Part shown: piece after piece, positions 1 through 9,631 of the stretch
How positions within the stretch are numbered: the stretch's first letter is position 1
How the letters are laid out: each line of letters starts with the position of its first letter
NCBI GenBank assembly: GCA_937870825.1
Contig: CALMZO010000213.1
Span: 35,392-99,391 of the forward strand
Direction: 5' to 3'
DNA length: 64,000 bases
DNA from: an uncultured Chloroflexota bacterium
Lineage (GTDB): Bacteria; Chloroflexota; Anaerolineae; UBA4142; SHND01
Program-made: the position numbers and the translations under genes
The notes under the pieces: generated by a model
Told to the model about the DNA's origin: nothing
Databases searched by the model: none
What the model saw: only the letters and a program-made list of their open reading frames with translations

Positions 1-2276
1 ATTGGAAATACGCGTTGTGCGTGGAAATTGTGTTTGGCGTCGCGCTGCTCGCGTTTGCGTATTTTCGCGCGTTCAATCCCGAAATTTCGGGGACGGAAAA
101 GCCGATGGAATTTATGTTTCTCAATTCCATCTTGCAGAGCGAAAATTTCCCGCCGCGCGACGCGTGGCTGTCGGGTTATGCCATCAGCTATTACTATCTC
201 GGTTACGTAATTGTTGCGGCGTTGGCGAAATTGGGCAACGTGCCGTCGAGTTACGCCTTTAACATGGGTTTGATTATGACGTACGCGCTCAGTGCAGCTG
301 GCGCGTTCGGACTGGTTTTCAATCTCGTCGCGCACGCGCAAAAATACGCGGTTGCGCTGCGCGCTAAAGTTTCGTACGCGCCGTACGTGTTTGGTGTCAT
401 CGCGGTTTTTCTTGTGTTGGTCATTGGTAATTTGCAAGGGGTTGTCGAAGTCGTATACAACGCGGGCATCGGTTCGCGCGAATTTTATGCCGGTTTGAAT
501 TTGCACAATTTGGAAGAGGTGCAGCCCGCGTATCAAATTGTTTCGGCAGAGGACGCGTGGTGGGAAAAATTTGTGCCGCGCGACAATTGGTGGTGGTGGC
601 GCGCGTCGCGCGTGCTGAATGACAAAGACCCCGTAAGCGGCAGACACATTGAGGTCATTGACGAATTTCCCGCGTTCAGTTTTTTGCTCGGCGACTTGCA
701 TCCGCACGTTCTCGCGCTGCCGTTTTGCGTTCTCGCGCTTGCCGTTGCCTTTAACATTCTGTCGAGAGGGCAAGCGGCGCAACAGAACAGCGCGTTAGCC
801 GTTGCCCCTACGCAATCTCCAATCTCCAATCTCCAATCTCAATTTCTCACGCCGCGTATGTTGCTCACCGCGCTCGTCGTCGGCGCGTTGGGAATGTTGA
901 ATACGTGGGATATTGTCACGTATGGCGTCGTGATTGTGGCTGCGTTTGCGTTGGCGCAGTATCGCGCGGCGGGAAAATTTTCGCGCAATGTTTTGATTGC
1001 TTCCGCTTTGTTCACCGCGATTCTTTTCGCCGTCGGCTATGCTTTATTTCTGCCGTTTTATCTTGGATTCTCTTCGCAAGCGCGCGGCATCATGCCGCAA
1101 TTGACCAAAACGCCGCTGCATCAATATCTCATCATGTTTGGCTTGTTTCTTTTTGTGGTTGCAAGTTTTCTTGCCGTTTTGTTGTGGCAGCGTCAAGACA
1201 AAAGGCGCGCCCTCATTCATTCGCTCGAACTGGCTGTCCCGTTTTTGCTCGTGCCATTCGTGATTGCGCTCGCGGGGTTGCTTGCGGTGACGTTTTCGCC
1301 CGAGCTGCGCGAATTGCTTGCAGGCATGTTGAATCTTTCCCAAGACAACGCGACCTTTGAATTGCTCGGCGTGTATTTTGGCGCGCTGCGCGACCATCCT
1401 TGGGTTTTTCTCTTGCTGGCACTGTTGTTGGGACTGGCTGCGGGGCTTGGGCGAATGATGTTGCTCGACGCCAATGCGCCGCAATCGCGCACGGCGCTCA
1501 TTTTTGTTTTGCTCCTCGCGCTCGTCGGGATGCTTCTTACCTTTGGCACAGAATTTTTGTTTATTCGCGACACGTTCGGTTCGCGCATGAACACCGTTTT
1601 CAAATTGTACTATCAAGCGTGGCTGCTGTTGGCGATTGCCGCAGCGTTTGGCGCGTTTTATATTTTGCATTCCACACGCGGCATTGGGCGAGGCGTCTGG
1701 CTCGGCGCATTCGCGCTGCTGTGCGCGGCAAGTTTGATTTATCCCGCGCTCGCGTATCCGAATCGCGCGAATTATTTCAACGCGCAAGAGACGCCGCCGA
1801 CGCTCGACGGGTGGGCGTGGGTGGAACGCGCGTTTCCCGATGATTACGCGGCGATTGAATGGGTGCGCGCGAATGTTCCGCGTAATGCAGTGATTCTGGA
1901 AGCATCGGGCGACCAATATTCGTTTGACAACCGCGTTTCGGTGGCAACGGGTATTCCCACAGTGGTAGGGTGGGGCGGACACGAATTGCAGTGGCGTGGC
2001 ACATCGGAAGTGTACGCGCCGCGTCAAGAAGATGTCGAACGGATTTACAAATCGCGCAATGTACAAGAGACGCGCGAGTTGTTGGACAGGTACGGGGTGG
2101 ATTTTGTCATCATCGGCGGCATCGAACGCAGCAAGTACCAATTGAATTCGTCGCTCGTGGACAAGTTCGGAAAATTGGGTGAATTGGTGTTTGAACAAGG
2201 TCCGATGCGAATCTATCAAGTCAACGCATTGTCAAAAATGAATCTAACAGGTTCGCGTGTTGCAGATAATAACTAA
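1..2276 (+). CDS. DUF2298 (YYY family) multi-pass membrane protein, 5'-truncated by window edge
   Basis: Frame open to the window start; motif SGYAISYYYLGYVIVAAL and many TM segments typical of Chlor_Arch_YYY proteins. Confidence 0.8.
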   Translation, partial: WKYALCVEIVFGVALLAFAYFRAFNPEISGTEKPMEFMFLNSILQSENFPPRDAWLSGYAISYYYLGYVIVAALAKLGNVPSSYAFNMGLIMTYALSAAGAFGLVFNLVAHAQKYAVALRAKVSYAPYVFGVIAVFLVLVIGNLQGVVEVVYNAGIGSREFYAGLNLHNLEEVQPAYQIVSAEDAWWEKFVPRDNWWWWRASRVLNDKDPVSGRHIEVIDEFPAFSFLLGDLHPHVLALPFCVLALAVAFNILSRGQAAQQNSALAVAPTQSPISNLQSQFLTPRMLLTALVVGALGMLNTWDIVTYGVVIVAAFALAQYRAAGKFSRNVLIASALFTAILFAVGYALFLPFYLGFSSQARGIMPQLTKTPLHQYLIMFGLFLFVVASFLAVLLWQRQDKRRALIHSLELAVPFLLVPFVIALAGLLAVTFSPELRELLAGMLNLSQDNATFELLGVYFGALRDHPWVFLLLALLLGLAAGLGRMMLLDANAPQSRTALIFVLLLALVGMLLTFGTEFLFIRDTFGSRMNTVFKLYYQAWLLLAIAAAFGAFYILHSTRGIGRGVWLGAFALLCAASLIYPALAYPNRANYFNAQETPPTLDGWAWVERAFPDDYAAIEWVRANVPRNAVILEASGDQYSFDNRVSVATGIPTVVGWGGHELQWRGTSEVYAPRQEDVERIYKSRNVQETRELLDRYGVDFVIIGGIERSKYQLNSSLVDKFGKLGELVFEQGPMRIYQVNALSKMNLTGSRVADNN

Positions 2277-2314
2277 AATCTACTGTACAGTGTGCGCGTA
2301 CGGCCATTTTTGAA

Positions 2315-2914
2315 ATGCTTTGGTTGGAAATGTCAGCGTATCTATTCACACGCCGTAACGTCTTACACATAGAAAATGTGGAAAAAATCTCCGCCGACGA
2401 TGTGGGCGCGCTGTATGACCGCTACGCGCCCGAATTGTTTCGCTACATGTATCATCGGCTCGGCGCGAAAACGTTCGCCGAAGATTTGACCGCCGAAGTG
2501 TTTGTGCGCGTGTTGAAGGGCGAACGGCAAGTGAATGATTGGCGCGCGTACTTGTACCGCATCGCGCACAACTTGGTGATTGACACTCTTCGCAAGCATC
2601 CGCATGTCTTGCAAGAACCGGACGAATTTCTGGTTGACGAACGCAATGACCCTGTTGAACACGCGGAAGCGCGCGACGAGCAGCGCCGCTTGCGTCAAGC
2701 GATTGCGCGGCTGACACCGGAACAGCAGCAAGTCGTCGTCCTGAAATTTGTTGAAGAAATGTCGAACGCGCAAGTCGCGAGAATTTTAAACAAACCGGAG
2801 GGCGCGGTGAAAGCACTACAGCACCGCGCGTTGACGAATTTGCGCGCATGGCTCGGTGACTCGGAAAACCAAGCGCGCACCTGGAAACGTTGGGATGAAT
2901 CAAAAGTTTCATGA
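2315..2914 (+). CDS. ECF-type RNA polymerase sigma factor
   Basis: ALYDRYAPELFRYMYHRLGAKTFAEDLTAEVFVRVLKG (region 2) and LTPEQQQVVVLKFVEEMSNAQVARILNKPEGAVKALQHRALTNLR (region 4). Confidence 0.9.
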   Translation: MLWLEMSAYLFTRRNVLHIENVEKISADDVGALYDRYAPELFRYMYHRLGAKTFAEDLTAEVFVRVLKGERQVNDWRAYLYRIAHNLVIDTLRKHPHVLQEPDEFLVDERNDPVEHAEARDEQRRLRQAIARLTPEQQQVVVLKFVEEMSNAQVARILNKPEGAVKALQHRALTNLRAWLGDSENQARTWKRWDESKVS

Positions 2915-3311
2915 GAATGACATTGACGCGGAATGGCGCGCGCGTTTTTCGATTTTGCAAAACGCACCCGCGCCAAATTTGGAACGCGGGCGCGCGCGTG
3001 TGCTTGCCCTGGCGCAAAAAAATCGCGCGGCAAATATCCCCGCGCGTGTTTCGTTCGCATTCGCGCTGGGTGTTGGCATCGCTGTCATTTTGATGATGGT
3101 GGTGATGAGCAGTGTGATGGGCGCGTTGCCGACGACAAGTGTCGCCATGACGCGCACGGAAATTTCGCCGAACGTTGCGCCCGCGAATGTTTTGACGCGT
3201 TCTCCTTTTGAATTGAACTCGAAGAATGCGCGGCAAACGCCGGTGCCGAACGCCGTCCCCGAACCGCCGCGCTCGCCCGCCGTTCTTTCTACGCAAACCC
3301 TTTCCCCTTGA
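2895..3311 (+). CDS. putative anti-sigma factor-like single-TM protein
   Basis: Overlaps the 3' end of the sigma gene; one TM segment (FALGVGIAVILMMVVMSSVM); internal ATG at 2895 preferred. Confidence 0.5.
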   Translation: MNQKFHENDIDAEWRARFSILQNAPAPNLERGRARVLALAQKNRAANIPARVSFAFALGVGIAVILMMVVMSSVMGALPTTSVAMTRTEISPNVAPANVLTRSPFELNSKNARQTPVPNAVPEPPRSPAVLSTQTLSP

Positions 3312-3314
3312 ACT

Positions 3315-5303
3315 ATGCCAAAGAATCGTCGTCGTAATCAAACGCAAAATGCTGCGCCCGCTCTCCTGGTGCAACCTGACGCGATGCCGGAACCGATTGT
3401 CCCGGGCAATGGGCAAACGTTGGCGCTCGAACCCCGCGTCGCGCTTGCGCCCGCCGTTGTGACACAAAAGTCTGCACTCGCCGCGGCAACCCCGCGCTTG
3501 CTCACAAACGCACTCACGTTGGAAATGGCGTTGTATGTTTTGGTCACGCTCGCTGCCTTGCTGTTGCGCGTGGTGAATCTCGACGCGCGCCCGCTTGCGC
3601 CCGACGAAGCGCAGACCGCCGCCGCCGCGTGGGAATTTTTGAATGGCGGAACCGTTGGCGCGTATGCAAGCCCGCTGCTGTTCACGCTGAACTGGCTCTC
3701 GTTTTTTCTTTTTGGCGCGTTTGATTTGACCGCGCGTTTTTTGCCTGCGGTGTTGAGCGCGCTGATTGTTTTGCTTCCGCTGTTGACGCGCGGCGCGTTG
3801 GGAAAAACCGGCGCGTTCGCGGCGGCGCTGCTGCTCGCGTTTTCGCCGACGACGATATTTTTCGCGCGCACATTGTCGGGGGTGGAATTGGCAGTCGGCG
3901 CGGCGTTGGGCGCGTTGGCGTTGTTTTGGCATTATCGCCAATTGAATTCCACGCGCGCGTTGTTCGGCGGCGCGCTTCTTGCGGGGTTGGCATTGACGGC
4001 AGACGCGGCGGCGTTCACCATTTTCATTGCAGGCGGAATTTATTTTGCAATCGTGTGGGCGCGTGCGCGCGGCGGGCAAACTGAAAGCGACGCGATTGAA
4101 AACGCGGAAATGTCTTTGACAACAGCGTTACGAATTCCACTTGTGCGCGCGGCGATTCTGTTTGCCGTCACATACTTGGTTTCTGCGACAACATTTTTGC
4201 TGAATCGCGACGGCTTGGGCATTGCATTCAATCTCTTTGGCGAGTGGGTGAACGCGTTTTCGAGCATCGGAGATTTTGCGTCGCCCGTAAATTGGCTCGT
4301 CGTGTACGAACCGCTTGCCTTGATTTTTGGACTCGCGGGGTTGGTGTTGGTTGCGACTCTGCGCGGGGAACAGCCGAACGACACAAACTTGCTTCGCTTG
4401 TTTGCGCTCGTTTCGCTTTTCGCGTTTCTCTTTTACGCGATTGCGGGCAACAAGAATCCTTCGGGTGTTATCCCCGTTGCGGTTCCGTTGGCGCTGCTCG
4501 CGGGTTGGTTCATCGGCAATTTGTTGGAACGGGCGCGCGACGATATTGAGATGACGGGCGGATGGAGCACCACTGTTTCGGGCGAAATTCCGGTGTTGGT
4601 GATGCTGCTCGTTCTCGCCGCGCTGATTTATTTACAAAGCGCGTCGTTCTTGCAACAATCGCGTTTTTCGCCTGCGCTCGACGCATTGTACCAGGTTCTC
4701 ACGGTAGCATCGGCAGAGGCGTCGCTTACTGCCGCCGCCATTACGCTGGCAATCATCTCTGTCCTCTTGCTCGGCGTGTTTATCGGTTTGAGCATCTTGC
4801 TCGTCGGCGCGGCGCGCACGACAACTCTTTGCGCGTTCGCGGTGCTCATCATTCTCGCGTTAGGCATGGTGCGCGCGACGTGGCTTTTGAATTTTTCCAA
4901 TTTCGAGCCGCTGCGCGAACTCGCCGCGCCGAATCAAACGCCGCTGCAAATGCGCGACCTCGTGCGCGATTTGGAATTTTATTCAGAGGCGCGTTATGGC
5001 GACGCGCACATTATTCAAACGGCAGCCACGCCCGAATTGGGCGCGGTGGGACGATGGTATCTGCGCGCGTTCCCGAATCTCGATTGGACGAATGACCTCG
5101 CCGCGATGGAGAACGCGCAAGTAATTCTGACTACCTTGCCGACCCCGCCGCCGGGCGATTGGATGGGGCAAGCGTTTCGTGTGAATACAACATGGGAGCC
5201 GACAAATTTAGACGGCATCGCGCTGTGGAAATGGTTCATGATGCGCGAAGGCGGAAATGAATCCGCGCAAACGATTATGATGTGGCTGCCGACGCAGAAA
5301 TAA
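3315..5303 (+). CDS. GT39-like multi-pass membrane glycosyltransferase
   Basis: RVVNLDARPLAPDEAQTAAAAWEFLNGG motif plus multiple TM segments; neighbours Agl23/YYY proteins. Confidence 0.65.
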   Translation: MPKNRRRNQTQNAAPALLVQPDAMPEPIVPGNGQTLALEPRVALAPAVVTQKSALAAATPRLLTNALTLEMALYVLVTLAALLLRVVNLDARPLAPDEAQTAAAAWEFLNGGTVGAYASPLLFTLNWLSFFLFGAFDLTARFLPAVLSALIVLLPLLTRGALGKTGAFAAALLLAFSPTTIFFARTLSGVELAVGAALGALALFWHYRQLNSTRALFGGALLAGLALTADAAAFTIFIAGGIYFAIVWARARGGQTESDAIENAEMSLTTALRIPLVRAAILFAVTYLVSATTFLLNRDGLGIAFNLFGEWVNAFSSIGDFASPVNWLVVYEPLALIFGLAGLVLVATLRGEQPNDTNLLRLFALVSLFAFLFYAIAGNKNPSGVIPVAVPLALLAGWFIGNLLERARDDIEMTGGWSTTVSGEIPVLVMLLVLAALIYLQSASFLQQSRFSPALDALYQVLTVASAEASLTAAAITLAIISVLLLGVFIGLSILLVGAARTTTLCAFAVLIILALGMVRATWLLNFSNFEPLRELAAPNQTPLQMRDLVRDLEFYSEARYGDAHIIQTAATPELGAVGRWYLRAFPNLDWTNDLAAMENAQVILTTLPTPPPGDWMGQAFRVNTTWEPTNLDGIALWKWFMMREGGNESAQTIMMWLPTQK

Positions 5304-5394
5304 GTTGAAATTGGAAATTGCGAATTGCGAATTTTTGACAATGCATTGCGTAGAATCAATCCGAAATTCGCAATCCGAAATCCGAAATTTACAT

Positions 5395-8300
5395 ATGTCA
5401 GTACAGATTCAAGAACAAAAACAATCTCTCTGGGACACGCCGCTTACGGTGTTGTTCAAAATCAATTGGGATGTGGTGATTCTGGTCGCGATTTTGTTGA
5501 TTGCGGCGGTGACGCGTTTTTCGTATCTCGAGTACGGCGCGTGGAGTCATGACGAGGCGATTCATACGTCGTGGTCGAACGATTTGTATTCGGGCAAAGG
5601 ATACATTCACAATCCGATTTATCACGGACCGCTTTTGTACCACGCCACAGCGTTCACCTTTTTCCTTTTGGGCGACAATGATTTTTCCGCGCGCGTCATG
5701 CCCGTGTTGTTCGGGTTGGTGTTGATTGCCGCGCCGTTTTTGTTTCGCGAATGGTTGGGCAAACGCGGCTGGGTGGTGACGAGTTTGATGTTTTTGATTT
5801 CGCCTGTCATTGCCCACTACAGTCGCGTGCAGCGTCACGACATTTATGTTGAAGTGTGCGTGGTGTTGATTGCGCTGGCAATCATGAAATATCTGACGAC
5901 GCGTCACGCGAATTGGTTGTATTTTGGCGCGGCGATGTTGGCATTGTCGTTCACCGCGATGGAGACGACGTTTATTTTCATGGCGCTGTTTGGCTATTTT
6001 CTCGCGGGAGCGTTTACCTTTGACTATTTCAACACACGCGCGCCGGATTCAAAATGGCTGAGTCTTGGGATTGCGACGGTGTTTGGTTTGCCGTTCGCGG
6101 TTGTCGCGATTGTGTGGTATCTGTACGACAAGTACGTTGGAAGCAAAAGCGGGGCGCAAGAAGAAGGTGTTGAGAAAAAGGTATCGGACTTTGATAACGC
6201 GGCGTTCGATTTGCTGCTCGTGCTTGGTTCCTTTCTCTTGCCGTTGGGTGCGACGCCGCTTTTTATCAAATACATTTTGCAGCGTGACCCGACCGATTAC
6301 AACTCGGTGCTTTCGATTTCGGCGAGCGCGGGCGTGCTTTTGTTCTTTATCGCGCTCTCGGCAGCTGTCGGCTTGTTGTGGAATTGGCGCAAGTGGGCAA
6401 TTTGCGCGGCATTGTTTTATCCCATCATGCTCGTGCTGTTCACAACCGTCTTTACCAACCCGGCGGGTATCGGTTCGGGTTTCGTCGGCTCGCTCGGCTA
6501 TTGGATTTCGCAGCAAACCGTCCAGCGCGGCAGTCAACCGCCGTACTATTATCTGATGGTGACGATGCCGCTGTATGAATATCTGCCGTACTTGTTTGGC
6601 ATGACTGGTCTGTTTTACATTCTCGCGCGACGCAGTTGGGTGCGCGCGGGAATTTTTGGTGTCGTTCTGCTCGTCCTGTTGGCAATCTGGTCGTACATTG
6701 AATTCACACCGGGCGTGTTGGAATGGATGTCCGCGAATCTGCCGCTCTTTCTCGGCAAAGACAATTTGCAAGCGGGCAACTGGGCAGTGTTAATTGTCTT
6801 GGGCTGGCTCATGCCGCTGTTCTTTGCGCTCTCGTACAACCCCGACGACAAAACGACGCGCTTTCCAACATTGATTGGCGTGTGGGCGCTCGGAGTCCTG
6901 ATTCTCTTTTCGTGGGCGGGCGAAAAAATGCCGTGGCTCAACATGCACATCGCGATTCCGCTTTCGTTCGTCGCGGGCTATTTCATGAATGATGTATTGA
7001 ACCTGAATTGGCGCGAGGTGTTGAAACGCGGCGGGCTCATCATGGCGCTGGTGTTTGCGCTTGGGCTGCTCGTTCTCGCGTTTCAGTTTTTCTTTGGCCC
7101 CGCGCCGCTTTCGGGAACGCCGCTCGATGAACAGGCGCGCATGGCGAGTGTAATTATTGCGATTGTGATTGTCGGGGCGTGCGCGGGCGTTGTCGTGTAT
7201 TTCGCGCTTTCACTCGGAACCAAAACGGCGCTGCGAATTCTCACGACAACACTGTTTATTATTTTCGCGTTGTTCACCATTCGCACGATGGCGAGCGCGG
7301 CGTATTACAACAAGGACATGGCAACCGAGACGATTGTGTACGCACAAGGCACTCCCGATGTGCCGAACGCGATGCGCGAGATTGATGAATTGTCGCGGCG
7401 ACTTTGTTCGCAGACCAACACGGACCCGAAATCGAAACTGAACTGCAACAACGGCATGATTAAAGTGGCGTACGATGATGATTCGTCGTGGCCCTTTGTG
7501 TGGTATCTGCGCGATTACAATTCCCAGTTTTACGGCAAAACGCCGGGCGGTCCATTCGACGCCGAAGTCGTGATTGTCGGCGATGCGAACGAAAGCGCGG
7601 TGAAACCGTTTCTCGGGAATCGCTATATCAAGCGGCAAATGCGTTTGGTATGGTGGCCCGACGAATCGTACAAAGATTTGAATTGGGCGAAACTGTTTGG
7701 CGGCACCGACGAAAACGGCAACCCAATTCCGGGCGCGCTGCAGCCGGACAATTTCAAAAAAATCGTGCGCGACATTTGGTTCTTTCGCAAGTACGAACAC
7801 AACTTGAACAGCTGGCCCTTTGTGCATCGTTTTTCGCTGTACGTGCGCAAAGATGTCGCAAGTCTGTTGTGGCAATACGCGGGCATTGCCCCGACGGCAG
7901 CGGTGGATGAACCGGACCCCTATCTCGAAAAATACATTCAGAACTTGCAAGCGAAAGCGGTCGTAAACGGCGCGAACGGTGATTTCGACGGACCGAAAAA
8001 TGTCGCGCTCGCGCCCGATGGTTCATTCTATGTCCTCGATACGAACAAGCATCGCGTACAGCAATTTGATGCCGCGCGCAATTTTGTCCGCGAATGGGGT
8101 TCGCAGGGCGCGGAACCGGGACAATTCAATGAGCCGTGGGGCATCGCCGTCGGAAAAGATGGAACCGTGTACGTCGCGGACACATGGAATCATCGCATCG
8201 AAAAATTCGACAAGGATGGTAATTTCCTGGCACAGTGGGGCGTGTTCGGCGACATTGGTACAGCGTGGGACGAAAACCTCTTGCAATTGTACGGACCGCG

Positions 8301-8811
8301 CGCGATTGCAATTGACGCCGACGGCAATTTGTGGGTGGCGGATACGGGCAACGAACGCATCATCCAATTTGACCCGCAAGGCGAACCGCTGGATGTGTTT
8401 GGCGGCGTCGGCGGGGAACCGGGACAATTCCTCGAACCGGTTGGCATTACGATTGACGCGCCGGGGAATTTCTATATCGCGGATACGTGGAACAATCGCA
8501 TTCAGGTCTTCGACGCGGATTTTGAACCTGTGCGGCAAATTGATGTACAGGCGTGGGATTCGCAGTCTGTGGTGAACAAACCGTATATTGCGGTGGACGC
8601 CGAGGGAAACATCTATGTCACGGACCCGGAAGGATTCCGCATCATCAAATTTGGGAGTGACGGCAAAGTGCGCGCGGTGTGGGGTTTCGCGGGGAGCGAC
8701 CTTGGCGGAATGCAGCTGCCAACGGGCATCGCCGTCAATGCCGAAGGCGAAATTTTCATCGCGGATTCGGGGAACAATCGCGTGTTGATTTTTGACGCGG
8801 TGAAGCAGTAA
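5395..8811 (+). CDS. Agl23-like (TIGR03663) membrane protein fused to C-terminal NHL-repeat beta-propeller
   Basis: N-terminal TRFSYLEYGAWSHDEAIHTSWSNDLYSGKGYIHNPIYHGPLLYHATA; C-terminal repeated GxxxxPxGIAVxxDGxxYVADTxNHRIxxFD blades; ATG at 5395 preferred over 5305. Confidence 0.85.
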   Translation: MSVQIQEQKQSLWDTPLTVLFKINWDVVILVAILLIAAVTRFSYLEYGAWSHDEAIHTSWSNDLYSGKGYIHNPIYHGPLLYHATAFTFFLLGDNDFSARVMPVLFGLVLIAAPFLFREWLGKRGWVVTSLMFLISPVIAHYSRVQRHDIYVEVCVVLIALAIMKYLTTRHANWLYFGAAMLALSFTAMETTFIFMALFGYFLAGAFTFDYFNTRAPDSKWLSLGIATVFGLPFAVVAIVWYLYDKYVGSKSGAQEEGVEKKVSDFDNAAFDLLLVLGSFLLPLGATPLFIKYILQRDPTDYNSVLSISASAGVLLFFIALSAAVGLLWNWRKWAICAALFYPIMLVLFTTVFTNPAGIGSGFVGSLGYWISQQTVQRGSQPPYYYLMVTMPLYEYLPYLFGMTGLFYILARRSWVRAGIFGVVLLVLLAIWSYIEFTPGVLEWMSANLPLFLGKDNLQAGNWAVLIVLGWLMPLFFALSYNPDDKTTRFPTLIGVWALGVLILFSWAGEKMPWLNMHIAIPLSFVAGYFMNDVLNLNWREVLKRGGLIMALVFALGLLVLAFQFFFGPAPLSGTPLDEQARMASVIIAIVIVGACAGVVVYFALSLGTKTALRILTTTLFIIFALFTIRTMASAAYYNKDMATETIVYAQGTPDVPNAMREIDELSRRLCSQTNTDPKSKLNCNNGMIKVAYDDDSSWPFVWYLRDYNSQFYGKTPGGPFDAEVVIVGDANESAVKPFLGNRYIKRQMRLVWWPDESYKDLNWAKLFGGTDENGNPIPGALQPDNFKKIVRDIWFFRKYEHNLNSWPFVHRFSLYVRKDVASLLWQYAGIAPTAAVDEPDPYLEKYIQNLQAKAVVNGANGDFDGPKNVALAPDGSFYVLDTNKHRVQQFDAARNFVREWGSQGAEPGQFNEPWGIAVGKDGTVYVADTWNHRIEKFDKDGNFLAQWGVFGDIGTAWDENLLQLYGPRAIAIDADGNLWVADTGNERIIQFDPQGEPLDVFGGVGGEPGQFLEPVGITIDAPGNFYIADTWNNRIQVFDADFEPVRQIDVQAWDSQSVVNKPYIAVDAEGNIYVTDPEGFRIIKFGSDGKVRAVWGFAGSDLGGMQLPTGIAVNAEGEIFIADSGNNRVLIFDAVKQ

Positions 8812-8880
8812 CCTCCGCCGGTGGATTTTGCAGCGGCACAACGGATGCAAGCCGGATGCGCCATTGAAACTACCGGATAA

Positions 8881-8917
8881 AAACAAGACCCGTCTCGCAA
8901 ACGGGTCTTGTTTTTTA
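8881..8917. terminator. bidirectional intrinsic terminator between convergent genes
   Basis: Perfect 13-bp stem AAACAAGACCCGT-ctcgcaa-ACGGGTCTTGTTT, flanked by A and T tracts. Confidence 0.92.
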
Positions 8918-9631
8918 TGGCGTCACTCCCACAAACGACGTTCCAATCTGCCGCGCGAGCGGCATGAATTTTTCCGCATCGCTCGCATTTCCCGTAACCG
9001 TCACGAGATACGCATCGCCCGATTCCAACAGATACAAAAATTGCACACCGCGCAGTGTAATCAACGCGCCCGCGCGGTCCACCAAGGGGACATCATACAC
9101 AACCGACGCGGCTTGAATTCCATTTATCTTTACCGATGTTTGCGCCTCGACCACTTTGGCGCCGCGCATCACATTTGGCAACGTGTCAACATAGGCGCGC
9201 GCGTAGGCGGGCAAATCATTCGTCCCTTCAAGCGATGTGCGGGCGAGGGAAACATTTCGCAAACCCGCGCCGGATTGGTCAAAGGCATAAAAGACGAATG
9301 CCTTGTATTGCCCGGACTCAAGCAGCACGCGCAGTTGTTCGGCAAGCGGCGGATTGCTCTCTTGCGCGGAATTGATTGCACTTTTTAATTCTGCATCTGT
9401 GAGCTTGATTTCTTGCCACGAATCGGGCAGAGCGATTTGATACGTTGCGCGGCTGTACGGTACCCATCCCGCGGGTGTTGTCGGAATGATGACCGGACGA
9501 CGCGTCGGCGCAAGTGTTGCAGGCGTCGTCGCGTGCGGCGTCGCAGTCTGTGCCTCCCCGCCGCACGCGACGACGAGGACAAATCCGCACAAAACAATCC
9601 GGCACAAAAAAATTTTTACGCTGCGTTCCAC
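8915..9631 (-). CDS. putative lipoprotein
   Basis: VKIFLCRIVLCGFVLVVACGG lipobox-like signal; GTG start near 9631 preferred over 9715 because of citrate synthase overlap. Confidence 0.55.
   Translation of the reverse strand: MERSVKIFLCRIVLCGFVLVVACGGEAQTATPHATTPATLAPTRRPVIIPTTPAGWVPYSRATYQIALPDSWQEIKLTDAELKSAINSAQESNPPLAEQLRVLLESGQYKAFVFYAFDQSGAGLRNVSLARTSLEGTNDLPAYARAYVDTLPNVMRGAKVVEAQTSVKINGIQAASVVYDVPLVDRAGALITLRGVQFLYLLESGDAYLVTVTGNASDAEKFMPLARQIGTSFVGVTP

Noticed and set aside
1044-2219. 391-aa minus-strand ORF, and similar long antisense ORFs (e.g. 2346-4079, 34058-35989)
   Set aside because: Arg/His/Gln-rich translations antisense to well-supported genes, typical of GC-rich spurious ORFs.
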